Positions 1 through 8,027 of a stretch of DNA of 64,000 bases are shown here, one piece after another; the stretch's first letter is position 1, and each line of letters opens with the position of its first letter. The position numbers were made by a program, and so were the translations under genes. This stretch comes from Actinocatenispora rupis. GTDB lineage: Bacteria > Actinomycetota > Actinomycetes > Mycobacteriales > Micromonosporaceae. The stretch is taken from assembly GCF_016861975.1 (NCBI RefSeq), contig NZ_BOMB01000041.1, positions 62,001-126,000 on the forward strand. Reading direction: 5' to 3'. A model generated the notes under the pieces. The model was given only the letters and a program-made list of their open reading frames with translations, was not told where the DNA came from and made no database searches.

Positions 1-147
1 GTCGGCCACCGCCCGGTTCGGCGCGCTGCGGTCGGAGAGCCAGTCGAAGATCCGGAACCCGTCGCCGAGTCCACGGCCGGCCCGCGCGCCGCGTCCTGAG
101 ACGTACCCGTCGACCGAGGTGGACAGGTGCGTGTAGACCACCGTCAT
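1..147 (-). CDS. Dihydrofolate reductase family protein (RibD C-terminal fold), N-terminal part
   Basis: The gene runs off the left edge of the window, so only about 49 N-terminal codons are present. The ATG at 147 begins MTVVYTHLSTSVDGYVSG, which is the first beta strand and the S-x-D-G-Y/F turn typical of RibD_C/DHFR-like small reductases. Family members use NAD(P)H on unknown substrates; few are true DHFRs. It is transcribed in the same direction as the DHFR-like gene at 269-823, 121 bases upstream, so the two may share a transcript. The family call is firm, the substrate unknown. Confidence 0.75.
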   Translation of the reverse strand, partial: MTVVYTHLSTSVDGYVSGRGARAGRGLGDGFRIFDWLSDRSAPNRAVAD

Positions 148-268
148 GATCCATCCTCCCGTTCGTTGCTGATCGCTGTGCCGGACCGCAGGCAGGCGGT
201 ACGCCGGGAAACGGCCTCCCCCGCTGCCGCCGCCGTACCGGGCGTGCCCGGCGGAGTCGACCGATCCC

Positions 269-823
269 TCAGCCACGCCGGGGCCGGTAGGTGTGCAGTA
301 CGACGCCGTTGGGAAACGGCCTCGCCTCCACCAGCGTCACGTGCCGCGACGCGGGCAGCTGGTCGAACAAGGCCAGGCCGCGGCCCAGGACCAGCGGCTG
401 GATCAGGAGGCGGTACTCGTCGATCAGGTCCGCCGCGGCCATCGAGCCGGCGAATCGCGCACCGCCCCACGCGATCACGTCCGGCCCGGGTTCGGCCTTG
501 ATCGCGGCGATCTCGCTCGCGAGGTCGCCGCGCGCGACCCGGGTGGTCGGCCAGGACGCCTCGGCGTCGGGGAGCGTCGTGGAGAACACGATCTTCGGGA
601 TGTCGTTCATCGGCGCCGCGTACGGGTCGTCCGACTGCGGCCAGGCCGAGGCCATCTGCAGGTAGGTCGTCCGACCCATCAGATGGGCTCCGGCCGTACT
701 GATCCGGTCCAGCTTCCACCGTTTGAGTTCGCCGTCCTCCGGGATCGCCATCCCGGGGTGCTCGCGGTCGCTGTCGACCAGCCCGTCCAGGGACATCGAC
801 ATGTACAAGACGACGTCTCGCAT
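269..823 (-). CDS. Dihydrofolate reductase family protein
   Basis: A complete 184-residue protein of the RibD C-terminal/DHFR-like fold. It starts MRDVVLYMSMSLDGLVD (strand 1 and substrate loop), has the nucleotide-binding segment LMGRTTYLQMASAWP near residues 48-62, a WGGARFAGSM segment near 118-127, and ends in a typical LVLGRGLALFDQLPA...VVLHTYRPR strand pair. Cytoplasmic NAD(P)H-dependent reductase is the family role; the substrate cannot be read from sequence. Its ATG lies 3 bases after the stop of the Asp/Glu-racemase-like gene at 827-1606, so the two are almost certainly co-transcribed from the divergent promoter at 1607-1680. Confidence 0.88.
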   Translation of the reverse strand: MRDVVLYMSMSLDGLVDSDREHPGMAIPEDGELKRWKLDRISTAGAHLMGRTTYLQMASAWPQSDDPYAAPMNDIPKIVFSTTLPDAEASWPTTRVARGDLASEIAAIKAEPGPDVIAWGGARFAGSMAAADLIDEYRLLIQPLVLGRGLALFDQLPASRHVTLVEARPFPNGVVLHTYRPRRG

Positions 824-826
824 GGC

Positions 827-1606
827 TCACCTCTCGTTGGTCGTGTGGCCGTCGGATTCACCGGGGCCGAGCATCCTGCCGAAACCGGCCGCGATGGTCG
901 GCGCTCCGACGCTGCGAAGAACAGACCAGAGCAGCACCTGGTTCGCCTCCAGGACGAGGCGTCCGGTCCGAGCCTCCAGCGCGTCGATCGCGCGGGCGGC
1001 CCGGAAGCCGTTCCCGCCGATGACCACGGCGTCCGCGCGCGAGCACAGGTGTTGCGCGACGTACTCGACGACCATCGCCGGCTCGACCTGGTCCGGGTCG
1101 TCGGGCAGCGGGGCCAGCCGGGCGTCGACGACGTCGAAGCCCTGGCCGCGGAAGTACTGCGAGCCCAGGTCGTGGAGCGACTGCCCGAACCACGGCGGGT
1201 GGACGAGGCTGATCCGCTGGACGTGCCGGGACCGCAGGGCCGACACCACCGACAGGCTGGTGGTGCACACCGGTACGCCCCAGCGCGCGCGAAGGCGACC
1301 CACGAGCTCGTACTCGGCAGCGTGGCCGAGCGCGTAGCCCAGGCTCGTCGAGGCGACGGCGAGTACGTCGACGGCCGGCAGGAGCGCCGCGGCGGCCTCG
1401 TCCAGTGCCTCGGGCGTCACCTGCGCGCGAAGATCTCCCGCCGGGGTACGCGGCCTGGAGACGCCGACGCCGGGAACCGCGGCGCGAATCCGCGCGGTCC
1501 CGACACGCACCAGGCCCGGGGCCATCTCCGGAAGCTCGGCGTCGGCTCCCGGCGTCGCATGCGGTGTCAGTACGCCCACCCTGGTGGGTCTGTCGCCGAT
1601 GTCCAT
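827..1606 (-). CDS. Asp/Glu racemase-fold protein (maleate isomerase / arylmalonate decarboxylase-like)
   Basis: About 259 residues. The N-terminus RPTRVGVLTPHATPGADAE resembles the GxLTP-x(4)-E/D start of maleate cis-trans isomerases and arylmalonate decarboxylases. A first catalytic-Cys region would be near the VASTSLGYALG segment, where the usual Cys is replaced (Ser/Thr), and a second conserved block is VVIGGNGFRA, where family members often carry a Cys. Lack of clear cysteines makes the exact reaction uncertain. I chose the ATG at 1606 rather than an in-frame start at 1678 because the latter would leave only 2 bases to the divergent LysR gene; the chosen start leaves a normal 74-base control region. 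It is likely a LysR target and sits 3 bases before a DHFR-like gene. Confidence 0.72.
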   Translation of the reverse strand: MDIGDRPTRVGVLTPHATPGADAELPEMAPGLVRVGTARIRAAVPGVGVSRPRTPAGDLRAQVTPEALDEAAAALLPAVDVLAVASTSLGYALGHAAEYELVGRLRARWGVPVCTTSLSVVSALRSRHVQRISLVHPPWFGQSLHDLGSQYFRGQGFDVVDARLAPLPDDPDQVEPAMVVEYVAQHLCSRADAVVIGGNGFRAARAIDALEARTGRLVLEANQVLLWSVLRSVGAPTIAAGFGRMLGPGESDGHTTNER

Positions 1607-1680
1607 GACCCGAGCCTCACAGCGCGGGCAGGGATCATCAACGCCGATCTGCTGTGCGCATCGTGTAGCGTCGCTCATCG

Positions 1681-2586
1681 ATGCCGGACGTGGAGATGCG
1701 CGAGATGCGGCTGTTCCTGGTGCTCGCCGAGGAACTGCATTTCGGACGCGCCGCCGAACGACTGGGCCTTACCGCCTCCCGCGTCAGCCAGGTGCTGAAC
1801 ACCCTCGAACGGAAGCTCGGCGGCCAACGGCTCTTCAACCGGACCAGCCGCGTCGTCGACCTGACCGCCGCCGGGCGCGTACTGCAGAGTGAACTCGCCC
1901 CGGCGGTGGCCGGCCTCGACCTGGTGCTGCACACAGCCAGGTTCCGCCACACGGGGCCCGGCGTGGTACGCGTGGGGCTGCTGAACGCCGCCTCCGGCGT
2001 GGACGTCCTGAGCCGAGCCATCGAGCGGTTCGAAGCGACCTACGCCGGAGCCAGCGTGCAGTTGAGCACCACGCCGTTCGACGACCGCCTGGGCCCGCTG
2101 CGTCGGCGCGAGATCGACCTGGTCGTGACGAGGCTCCCGCTCGACCAGCCGGACATCGTCGTCGGCCCTGCGCTGAGCGTCGCGGATCAGCGCGTCGTCA
2201 TGGTCGGCCGCACCCACCCGCTCGCCGACCGGACCGTCCTGAGCGTCGAGGACCTCGCCGACCACGACGTCAGGCGACCCTACGGACTCACCCCGGAGCT
2301 GGCCGAGGCGACCTGCCCACCGCGTACGCCGTCGGGCCGGCCGATCCACTTCGTCGACGCCGAGGTCGACGACAACGCCCAACTCCTCTACCTGCTCGCC
2401 CGAGGCCGTCTCGTGCACCCCACGGTCGCGCCGTTCGCGGCCCACTTCCACCACCCCGACGTCGTCGCCATCCCTCTGGCCGACCTGCCGCCCTCCAGCT
2501 GCGCACTCGCCGCGCTCAAAGGCGTCGACAACCCGGACCGCGACAGCTTCATCGACGTGGTCGAGCAGATGCGCCCATCGACCTGA
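1681..2586 (+). CDS. LysR family transcriptional regulator
   Basis: A 301-residue LysR-type protein of ordinary length. The N-terminal winged HTH is clear: MREMRLFLVLAEELHFGRAA, then ERLGLTASRVSQVLNTLERKLG as the recognition helix region, then RLFNRTSRVVDLTAAG. The remainder is the substrate-binding (type 2 periplasmic fold) domain that senses an effector. It is divergent from the racemase-like/DHFR-like pair, with 74 bases between starts, the classic arrangement in which the LysR protein controls the divergent operon and itself. The effector is not predictable, although a carboxylic acid related to the racemase-like enzyme is a reasonable guess. Confidence 0.9.
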   Translation: MPDVEMREMRLFLVLAEELHFGRAAERLGLTASRVSQVLNTLERKLGGQRLFNRTSRVVDLTAAGRVLQSELAPAVAGLDLVLHTARFRHTGPGVVRVGLLNAASGVDVLSRAIERFEATYAGASVQLSTTPFDDRLGPLRRREIDLVVTRLPLDQPDIVVGPALSVADQRVVMVGRTHPLADRTVLSVEDLADHDVRRPYGLTPELAEATCPPRTPSGRPIHFVDAEVDDNAQLLYLLARGRLVHPTVAPFAAHFHHPDVVAIPLADLPPSSCALAALKGVDNPDRDSFIDVVEQMRPST

Positions 2587-2769
2587 TCTCGTCCCACAGA
2601 CGTCCCGGCCGGCCGACGCCCGGTCGCGTCGGGCTCCCGCCAGCATCTCGACGGATCACAGCGGCTGCCTACCTGGAGGTTGCCGCTCGCGTTCGGTCGC
2701 ACGGCGTGGGCTGAGTCGCGTCAGCGAACAGCGCCGAGTCGCAGCGCGGGAGCGGAAGTCAAGCGCCGT

Positions 2770-3720
2770 TCACGCCGTGGGACTTGCCCGCCCGGCGCTG
2801 GTCCGCGCGCGAATGGCGCCGAGCCCTTCGCTGAAGGTGGTGACAGCGAACTCGGGGAACCGCTTCGTGAACTTCGAGGCGTCGAAGATGCTGTCCTGGG
2901 CGTACCTCGGCAGCAGTTCCCGGATCTCCCGCGCCTGCGCGGAGACGATGCCGGCCGCGCTGAGCACCCACTTCGGAATCACGGTGTACTTCTCGTTCGC
3001 GTCGAATGACTCGGCGGCCATCGCGACGAACTGCCGGTACGTGGGTCGGGCGTCGTCCACGGGAAGGTGCCAGGTTTGCCCGTAGGCGTCGGAGGCGTTG
3101 CCCAGGGCGGCCAGGGCGCGGCTGGCGTCCGGGGTCCAGATCAGGGTGCGCCGCCGATCGTCGCGTACCGGCACGAGGGGCTTCTTCCCTGCCTTCAGGC
3201 GATCGATGACCAGCGCGTTGGTGAAGCTCTGCGTGCGGCCGGGACCATAGAACTCCGGGGCTCGGGCGATGAGCACGGGGATGTCCCCGCGCGCCATTTC
3301 CGCAAGGACGGTCGCCGCCATGTCGGCCCGTACCCGACCCTTGCGCCCCACCGGATCGAACGGGGTGTCCTCGGTCTGTACGCGGTCGTCCTGCGGGTAC
3401 ATGTAGGTGTTGTCGAAGTAGGCGAACCGCGCTCTCGCGGCCCGTGCCGCGTCCAGCGCGTTGCGCAGCATGGTCGGGAACTGCGCCTCCCACAGCTGCG
3501 TGTTCGCGGGTAACCCGGCAGTGAAGTAGACGATCTCGCTGCCGGCGACCGCCTCCGTGGTCTGCTTCGCATCGAGCAGGTCAGCGGGCATCAGTTCGTC
3601 GGCGTCGTGCCCCTTGCGCGGAGTGCGGCTGGCGAGCCTCAGGTCGTCGGTGTGGGCGCGGCGCAACTCGCGCGCCAGTTCGACGCCGATCTGGCCGTTG
3701 GCCCCCAGGATCGTCTGCAT
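2770..3720 (-). CDS. NAD(P)-dependent epimerase/dehydratase family protein
   Basis: 316 residues starting at the ATG at 3720 (MQTILGANGQIGVELARELR). The G-A-N-G-Q-I-G stretch is the Rossmann dinucleotide-binding glycine motif at the extreme N-terminus, which decides the start; a longer reading to 3834 adds unlikely sequence. The Y-M-Y-P segment (FAYFDNTYMYPQDD) and the K in GRKGRVRADM match the extended SDR pattern only loosely. The C-terminal half has the substrate domain, with the R-A-P-E-F-Y-G-P-G motif typical of epimerases. Probably a cytoplasmic NAD(P)H oxidoreductase or epimerase. A repeated TGTTTACA/TGCTTACA motif lies about 65-85 bases upstream. Confidence 0.85.
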   Translation of the reverse strand: MQTILGANGQIGVELARELRRAHTDDLRLASRTPRKGHDADELMPADLLDAKQTTEAVAGSEIVYFTAGLPANTQLWEAQFPTMLRNALDAARAARARFAYFDNTYMYPQDDRVQTEDTPFDPVGRKGRVRADMAATVLAEMARGDIPVLIARAPEFYGPGRTQSFTNALVIDRLKAGKKPLVPVRDDRRRTLIWTPDASRALAALGNASDAYGQTWHLPVDDARPTYRQFVAMAAESFDANEKYTVIPKWVLSAAGIVSAQAREIRELLPRYAQDSIFDASKFTKRFPEFAVTTFSEGLGAIRARTSAGRASPTA

Positions 3721-3784
3721 TCTCGGTCTGCTCTCTCCTGCGTGCCCGCGACCGTCTCCTCGCTGTACATCGGCCGGCACGCTG

Positions 3785-3804
3785 ATGTTTACAGTGCTTA
3801 CATT
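3785..3804. promoter_or_regulatory. Tandem TGTTTACA / TGCTTACA operator-like motif
   Basis: TGTTTACA and TGCTTACA lie 9 bases apart in an AT-richer island upstream of the epimerase gene. The same ten bases TGCTTACATT recur at 4082-4091, in front of the acetoacetate decarboxylase remnant. A shared operator or -10 region for the two divergent genes is inferred; the binding protein is unknown, though the TetR gene at 5934-6518 is a candidate. Confidence 0.4.
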
Positions 3805-4137
3805 AGCGTAGCGGCAGTCATGCGACAGCGGCAACCACGGGATGACCGTCCCACCAGCGGGGATCTAGCATCTCCGCAAAGAGCACCCAACGGCGCCGAA
3901 CTGACCCATCGGCACATGGCCGAGCAGCCGCTACCGCGCCCGTCGCCCTCGCGTCAGTTCCTCCGGAGCGTCGCCAGCACGCCCAGGTGTCCCGCGGCAC
4001 CCGAGTGCACCGTCGACCTCGCGGGGACCGCGTTCGCGCAACACCACCACCGCCTGGCCATCCCTGAACTAAAGTGATCGTTGCTTACATTGCTTCCCGG
4101 ACCACACCGCCGGCCGACCAGTGCACGGGAGGGCAAC
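3805..4137. other. Intergenic region, no gene seen
   Basis: Divergent control region between the epimerase (minus) and the acetoacetate decarboxylase remnant (plus). Apart from the repeated TGCTTACATT motif at 3795-3804 and 4082-4091, and a purine-rich GGGAGGGC ribosome-binding site just before the ATG at 4138, I see no coding or structural feature. Confidence 0.5.
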
Positions 4138-4853
4138 ATGACGACCGACGCCGAGACCGTCGAGGTCGAGCTCGGCAGGCGGACCATGCAGGTGCCGGCA
4201 GGCGCAGTCGGCTTCCGAGCGGGTTGGATCCGTTGACGGTCGCGCCCGGGCTCGGGCTGTTCTCGGTGATCGTCTGCCGCTACGACGTGTGCGACATCGA
4301 CTTCTACACCGAAGCGACCGTCGGGATCGCGGTCAAGGAGGTCCGGCACGGCAGCCTTCCGCCGGTGGACCTGCTGGCCGCATTGGGCACCGACCAGCTG
4401 TACAGCTACGTGCTCTCCCTGCCGGTGAACACCGAGATCGCGCAGGTACGCGGTCACGACGGCTACGGGTTCCCGAAGTGGGTCACCGACATCGATGTCG
4501 ACATCGACGAGCGCCACACCAAGGCCCGGGTCGCCAACGACGACGGCGGCACCGACATCGACCTGTACGCGGCCACCCCGAAGCAGAAGCGCGTACCCAG
4601 CGGGAGCAGCGTGTCGACACTCACCTCGTACACCGAGCTGAACGACGGCTGGCACCAGACGCTCAGCCAGACGAACAACCTCGTGTTCGGCAATGTCCTG
4701 CTACCCAAGGATGTGCGGCTCACGCTCGGATCGGGACGCCTGAGCGATGACATCCGGTCACTCAGACCGAAGCGCCCGCTGCGATTGGACGTGTTCACGC
4801 CATGCCAGAACGCACTCCACATCCCGGTGCCGGTCTCCTTTCCCACCCGATGA
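4138..4853 (+). pseudogene. Acetoacetate decarboxylase family protein, frameshifted and shortened at the N-terminus
   Basis: The ATG at 4138 has a good ribosome-binding site and encodes MTTDAETVEVELGRRTMQVP...GW, then stops at about 4234. From about 4205 a different frame continues without interruption to 4853: LPSGLDPLTVAPGLGLFSVI, then VCRYDVCDIDFYTEATVGIA, then GHDGYGFPKWVTDI. These are the core motifs of ADC-family proteins (PSGL entry, P-G-K/F-P-K region). The catalytic Lys of true Adc is normally followed by Tyr/Gly context; GFPKWV contains a candidate Lys. A stretch of some 20-30 residues usual between the two pieces is missing, so this looks like a small deletion plus frameshift rather than a single miscalled base. 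It is followed 28 bases later by a DJ-1-like gene. If no in-frame start exists the protein is not made. Confidence 0.7.
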
Positions 4854-4881
4854 TCACCCTTGCGGCGAAACGAGATGAGAC

Positions 4882-5595
4882 ATGACGTCCGTGTTGATGG
4901 TGCTCTCGGCAGCACGCCACTGGACCCTGCGCGACGGCACGCTTCACCCGACCGGGGTGTGGGCCGAAGAATTCGCGGTCCCCTACCAGCTGTTCATCGA
5001 CGCGGGCTTCGACGTCACAGTGGCCACGCCCGAGGGTAAGAAGCCGGTCATCGACAAGCTCAGCCTCGGCATCGCCGGCGGGCTGCCAAACAAGACCCGC
5101 AAGATCGCCGCCGAGGTCGAGCGCCTCCAGCCGGTACTGGACCAGCCGGCGAACCTCGCTGACATGGATCCCGACGACTTCGACCTGGTCTTCTACTCCG
5201 GCGGGCATGGACCGATGGAAGACCTTGCGGTCGACCCGGTCTCGGGGGCGTTGCTCACCCAGCGGGTGAAGTCCGGGCGCACGCTCGCGCTGCTCTGCCA
5301 CGCGCCGGCCGCGGCACTCGCGGCAGAGAACCCCGACGGCAGCTGGCCGTTCGAGGGCTATCGGATGACGGGACTGTCCAACCGCGAAGAGCGCCTCAAC
5401 CCGTTCGCGTGGAAGGCCAAGTGGCTGCTGGAGGACCGGCTCAAGCAGGCCGGCGCCGACTACTCCAAGGGCATCCCGTTGCGCCCGCACATCGTCCGCG
5501 ACCGCAACCTCTACACCGGCGAGAACCCGCAGTCCTCGGCGAAGCTCGCCCGCCAGGTCATCGCCGACCTGCAACGTCAGGCGGCTGTCGGCTGA
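4882..5595 (+). CDS. DJ-1/PfpI family protein (HSP31/glyoxalase III-like type 1 glutamine amidotransferase fold)
   Basis: 237 residues. The nucleophile-elbow cysteine lies in LALLCHAPAAAL (Cys139), the conserved Glu is in TGVWAEEFAVPY (about residue 29-30), and the FYSGGHGPMEDL segment (residues 104-114) matches the GGHG loop of Hsp31-type members. Family members act as glutathione-independent glyoxalases, holdases or deglycases in the cytoplasm. The length and the insertion around residues 60-95 fit the Hsp31/yeast Hsp31-like subgroup rather than PfpI proteases. It starts 28 bases after the acetoacetate decarboxylase remnant and was probably in its operon. Confidence 0.88.
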   Translation: MTSVLMVLSAARHWTLRDGTLHPTGVWAEEFAVPYQLFIDAGFDVTVATPEGKKPVIDKLSLGIAGGLPNKTRKIAAEVERLQPVLDQPANLADMDPDDFDLVFYSGGHGPMEDLAVDPVSGALLTQRVKSGRTLALLCHAPAAALAAENPDGSWPFEGYRMTGLSNREERLNPFAWKAKWLLEDRLKQAGADYSKGIPLRPHIVRDRNLYTGENPQSSAKLARQVIADLQRQAAVG

Positions 5596-5933
5596 CTCGC
5601 CACCGCCACGAACGGAGCACACCAGGGCCGAGACTCCACACCGATCGCGCCGCATCTGTAGCCTCGCCTCGTCCTGCGCGGAGCTGCACGAGTCATCCGG
5701 TGAACACTCGCCCGCACAGGTCCTCGCCGATGCCGGCCACACCAGGCCACGACACGGGTCGAGGTACTCCGGCATCGGCTGCCGTAGCAACATCGACCTT
5801 CAGACGATCGTGGGCGAGAGGTTCCCGCCGGGCTGCCCGGCGGCTGGGGCATGGCCGCAGCCGCCTGCGTTGCCCCTGCTGCGATGCGGTTGCTGAAGCG
5901 ACTGCCGCCATCGACGCGGAGCCGTCGGATCGG
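5596..5933. other. Intergenic region between convergent genes, nothing recognised
   Basis: 338 bases between the convergent DJ-1-like and TetR genes. I found no coding frame with recognisable homology, and no convincing terminator hairpin with a T-run. Confidence 0.4.
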
Positions 5934-6518
5934 TCACACGAGCTTTGCCGACAAGAGTGCCTTGACGGTCTGCCGGACCCGATCCCTGATCGTCTGTTCG
6001 GAGGTGGTGTCGAGCTTGCCGTCCACATGCAGAAAGGCCAGGCCGTGGACAGCGGCCCACAAGCCGGTCGCCAGCGCGGGCGGGTTGTCGGTCTCGAAGA
6101 TTCGCTCCACCGCCGCACCCAGGTATGCGTGGATAGCCTCCACCGCAGCCACCCGATCCGGACTGGTCCGGTCGCATCCTTCGGCGAACATCACCCGGAA
6201 CAGTCCACGCCGCGACAGCGCGAACTCGACATACCCGACCGCAAGTCCGGCCAGGTCATCGGCGGTCTTCGGCTCCGGGTGCCGGGAGACCAGATCGGCC
6301 ATCAGTTCCCGGTAGCCGACCGCGGCGACGGCCGACAACAGCGAGAGGCGATCCGGGAAGTGCCGGTACGGTGCACCGGGCGAGACGCCCGCACGGCGCG
6401 CGACAGCGCGCAACGACAGCTCGACGTCGCCGTCCTCGTCGAGCATCTCCATGGCCGAGCGGACCAGCGTCGCGGGCAGATCCCCGTGGTGATAACTCGA
6501 CGGTGCCTTCTCAACCAT
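5934..6518 (-). CDS. TetR/AcrR family transcriptional regulator
   Basis: About 194 residues. After a short leader (YHHGDLPATLVRSAMEML) the HTH is seen in LSLRAVARRAGVSPGAPYRHFPDRLSLLSAV, a standard TetR DNA-binding domain with the tyrosine-rich third helix. The C-terminal domain contains a TetR_C-like ligand cavity ending in the QTVKALLSAKLV helix. A GTG six bases upstream (6524) is an alternative start. YHHGDL-type TetR proteins commonly control nearby oxidoreductase genes; the targets here are not proven, but the epimerase/decarboxylase region is closest. Confidence 0.88.
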   Translation of the reverse strand: MVEKAPSSYHHGDLPATLVRSAMEMLDEDGDVELSLRAVARRAGVSPGAPYRHFPDRLSLLSAVAAVGYRELMADLVSRHPEPKTADDLAGLAVGYVEFALSRRGLFRVMFAEGCDRTSPDRVAAVEAIHAYLGAAVERIFETDNPPALATGLWAAVHGLAFLHVDGKLDTTSEQTIRDRVRQTVKALLSAKLV

Positions 6519-6771
6519 GCTCACAGCCTAGTTTTCGGCCGATGCCGACTCTGACAAGTACACGGCCAGCCCGGCTGCGACATCACCCATCCCCCGGTCG
6601 TCGCACCGCAGCAGGCGACCACGAACTCAGCGTCGTTGGCCGCCGGAGCAAAGAGGACCGGGTTGAGTCCGCTTCGGCGACGAGAGAAACAACCCGCATG
6701 ATCACCGCCCGAACCGTCCCACGCGCACCAACCCGGCCCTGGTCCGCGCCGTCGAGTCGGATAAGCGGCAC

Positions 6772-6800
6772 TGGACAGTTAATTAGCAAATTGCCATAAT
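6772..6800 (+). promoter_or_regulatory. Sigma70-type promoter driving a leaderless mRNA
   Basis: TGGACA (6772-6777) and CATAAT (6795-6800) are separated by 17 bases, a near-consensus -35/-10 pair that stands out in this GC-rich DNA. The GTG of the ArsR-type gene begins at 6807, seven bases after the -10, exactly where transcription should start, and there is no ribosome-binding site. The spacer contains AATTAGCAAATT, a possible autoregulatory dyad for the ArsR protein. Confidence 0.65.
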
Positions 6801-6806
6801 GCCTTC

Positions 6807-7115
6807 GTGGCAGACGTGGACCTGGACGTGGTGAAGGCGCTCGCCAACGACAAGCGCCTGCGGATCCTCGACTGGCTGCGCGACCCGACCGCGCACTTCC
6901 CCCCGCAGCGCGACGGCGACCTGGTCACCGACGGCGTGTGCTCGGTGTTCATCGCCGACAAGCTCGGTGTCAGCGCGCCGACGTGCGGCGAGCACCTGAA
7001 GGTACTCAGCCGGGCGGGGCTGGTGCGCGGTACGCGGATCAGGCAGTGGGTGTTCTACCGGCGGGACGAGAAGCGGATCGCCGCGGCGAAGGAGATGCTG
7101 GGTGGAGACTGGTGA
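6807..7115 (+). CDS. ArsR family winged-helix transcriptional regulator
   Basis: 102 residues, GTG start. The sequence VVKALANDKRLRILDWLRDP is the usual ArsR helix 1-2 start, followed by IADKLGVSAPTCGEHLKVLS as the recognition helix and a wing ending QWVFYRRDEKRI. No CxC metal-binding motif of ArsR/SmtB metal sensors is in alpha-3 (there is SAPTCGEH with one Cys), so it may sense something else. It is transcribed leaderlessly from the promoter at 6772-6800 and overlaps the next gene by 14 bases, forming an operon with the YbaK-like and cupin genes. Confidence 0.85.
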   Translation: MADVDLDVVKALANDKRLRILDWLRDPTAHFPPQRDGDLVTDGVCSVFIADKLGVSAPTCGEHLKVLSRAGLVRGTRIRQWVFYRRDEKRIAAAKEMLGGDW

Positions 7116-7593
7116 CCTGTACGACCGCCTCGTCGCCGACCTCGACGCGGGCGGCGCGGCGTACCGGCTGATCGACCACGCGCCGGAGGGCCGGACCGAG
7201 CGCGTCAGCGAGTTGCGTGGCAACGCGGTCGCCCACGCGGCCAAGTGCCTGGTGGTCATGGTCAAGGTCGGCAAGAAGCAGACCCGGTACGTGCTGGCCG
7301 TGGTGCCCGGTGACGCCCGGTTGAACCTCGGCGCGGTCCGCGACCTGCTGGGCGGGACGTACGTGGCGTTCGCCGACACCGCGCGCGCCGAGGAACTGGC
7401 CGGCAGCGTCAGCGGCACCGTGCTGCCGTTCAGCTACCATCCCCGGCTCGAACTGGTCGCGGACCCCGGCCTGCTCGACGCGCCCGAGCTGTACTTCAAC
7501 GCCGCCCGGCTCGACCGGTCGATCGCGCTCGCCACCGCCGACTACACCCGGCTCGCCGCACCCCGCGTCGCGCCCATCGCCGAACGGAGCTGA
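7102..7593 (+). CDS. YbaK/ProX-type aminoacyl-tRNA deacylase
   Basis: 163 residues of the YbaK/EbsC/PrdX fold. Family landmarks are DHAPEGRTERVSEL, HAAKCLVVMVKVG with the catalytic/substrate Lys, VVPGDARLNLGAVRDLLGG, and the C-terminal LPFSYHPRLELVADPGLL strand-loop. Members hydrolyse mischarged aminoacyl-tRNAs (Cys- or Ala-tRNAPro) in trans. The GTG start overlaps the ArsR gene, and the cupin gene follows after 3 bases, so translation is probably coupled. Why a proofreading enzyme should be under an ArsR repressor is not obvious. Confidence 0.88.
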   Translation: METGDLYDRLVADLDAGGAAYRLIDHAPEGRTERVSELRGNAVAHAAKCLVVMVKVGKKQTRYVLAVVPGDARLNLGAVRDLLGGTYVAFADTARAEELAGSVSGTVLPFSYHPRLELVADPGLLDAPELYFNAARLDRSIALATADYTRLAAPRVAPIAERS

Positions 7594-7596
7594 CCC

Positions 7597-7965
7597 GTGC
7601 CCGACGAGTACGCGATCCATCTTGCGCCGCTGTTCGGAGCGCTGGAGACCATGGACGTGCAGGCGCTGATCGACCAGGTCACCGACGACTGGTACAACCA
7701 GACACTGGTCCAGGTCGGTGATGTGCTGGTCCGGCTGGGCGTGATGCGCGGCGAGTTCCACTGGCACCGGCACGACGAGCAGGACGAGTTCTTCTTCGTA
7801 CTCGACGGGCTGTTCCGGATCGAGCTGGACGGCCGGCCGACCGTGGAGTTGCGGCCACGGCAGGCGTTCAGCGTGCCTGCCGGGTTGCGGCACCGGCCCG
7901 TCGTACCGGTGCGCAGCGCCGTACTGATGATCGAGAAGGCGGGTGTCTCCCCCACCGGCGACTGA
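7597..7965 (+). CDS. Cupin domain protein
   Basis: 122 residues. The single cupin barrel has a metal-binding motif 1 in FHWHRHDEQDEFFFVLDGLF (His-x-His-x(3/4)-Glu pattern) and motif 2 in FSVPAGLRHRPVVP. Small stand-alone cupins of this kind are often annotated as mannose-6-phosphate isomerase-like, but no substrate can be assigned. Last gene of the ArsR - YbaK - cupin operon, 3 bases after the previous stop and with its own GTG start. Confidence 0.85.
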   Translation: MPDEYAIHLAPLFGALETMDVQALIDQVTDDWYNQTLVQVGDVLVRLGVMRGEFHWHRHDEQDEFFFVLDGLFRIELDGRPTVELRPRQAFSVPAGLRHRPVVPVRSAVLMIEKAGVSPTGD

Positions 7966-8027
7966 CCCGCGCCGGTACGGCATGCGGCCGCCGCGGCACC
8001 GCCGGCGCGTGGGGCGCCCGGTCGGCC

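Noticed and set aside
1606-1678. Longer N-terminus for the racemase-like protein from 1678
   Set aside because: Would leave 2 bases between divergent starts and adds residues without family similarity.
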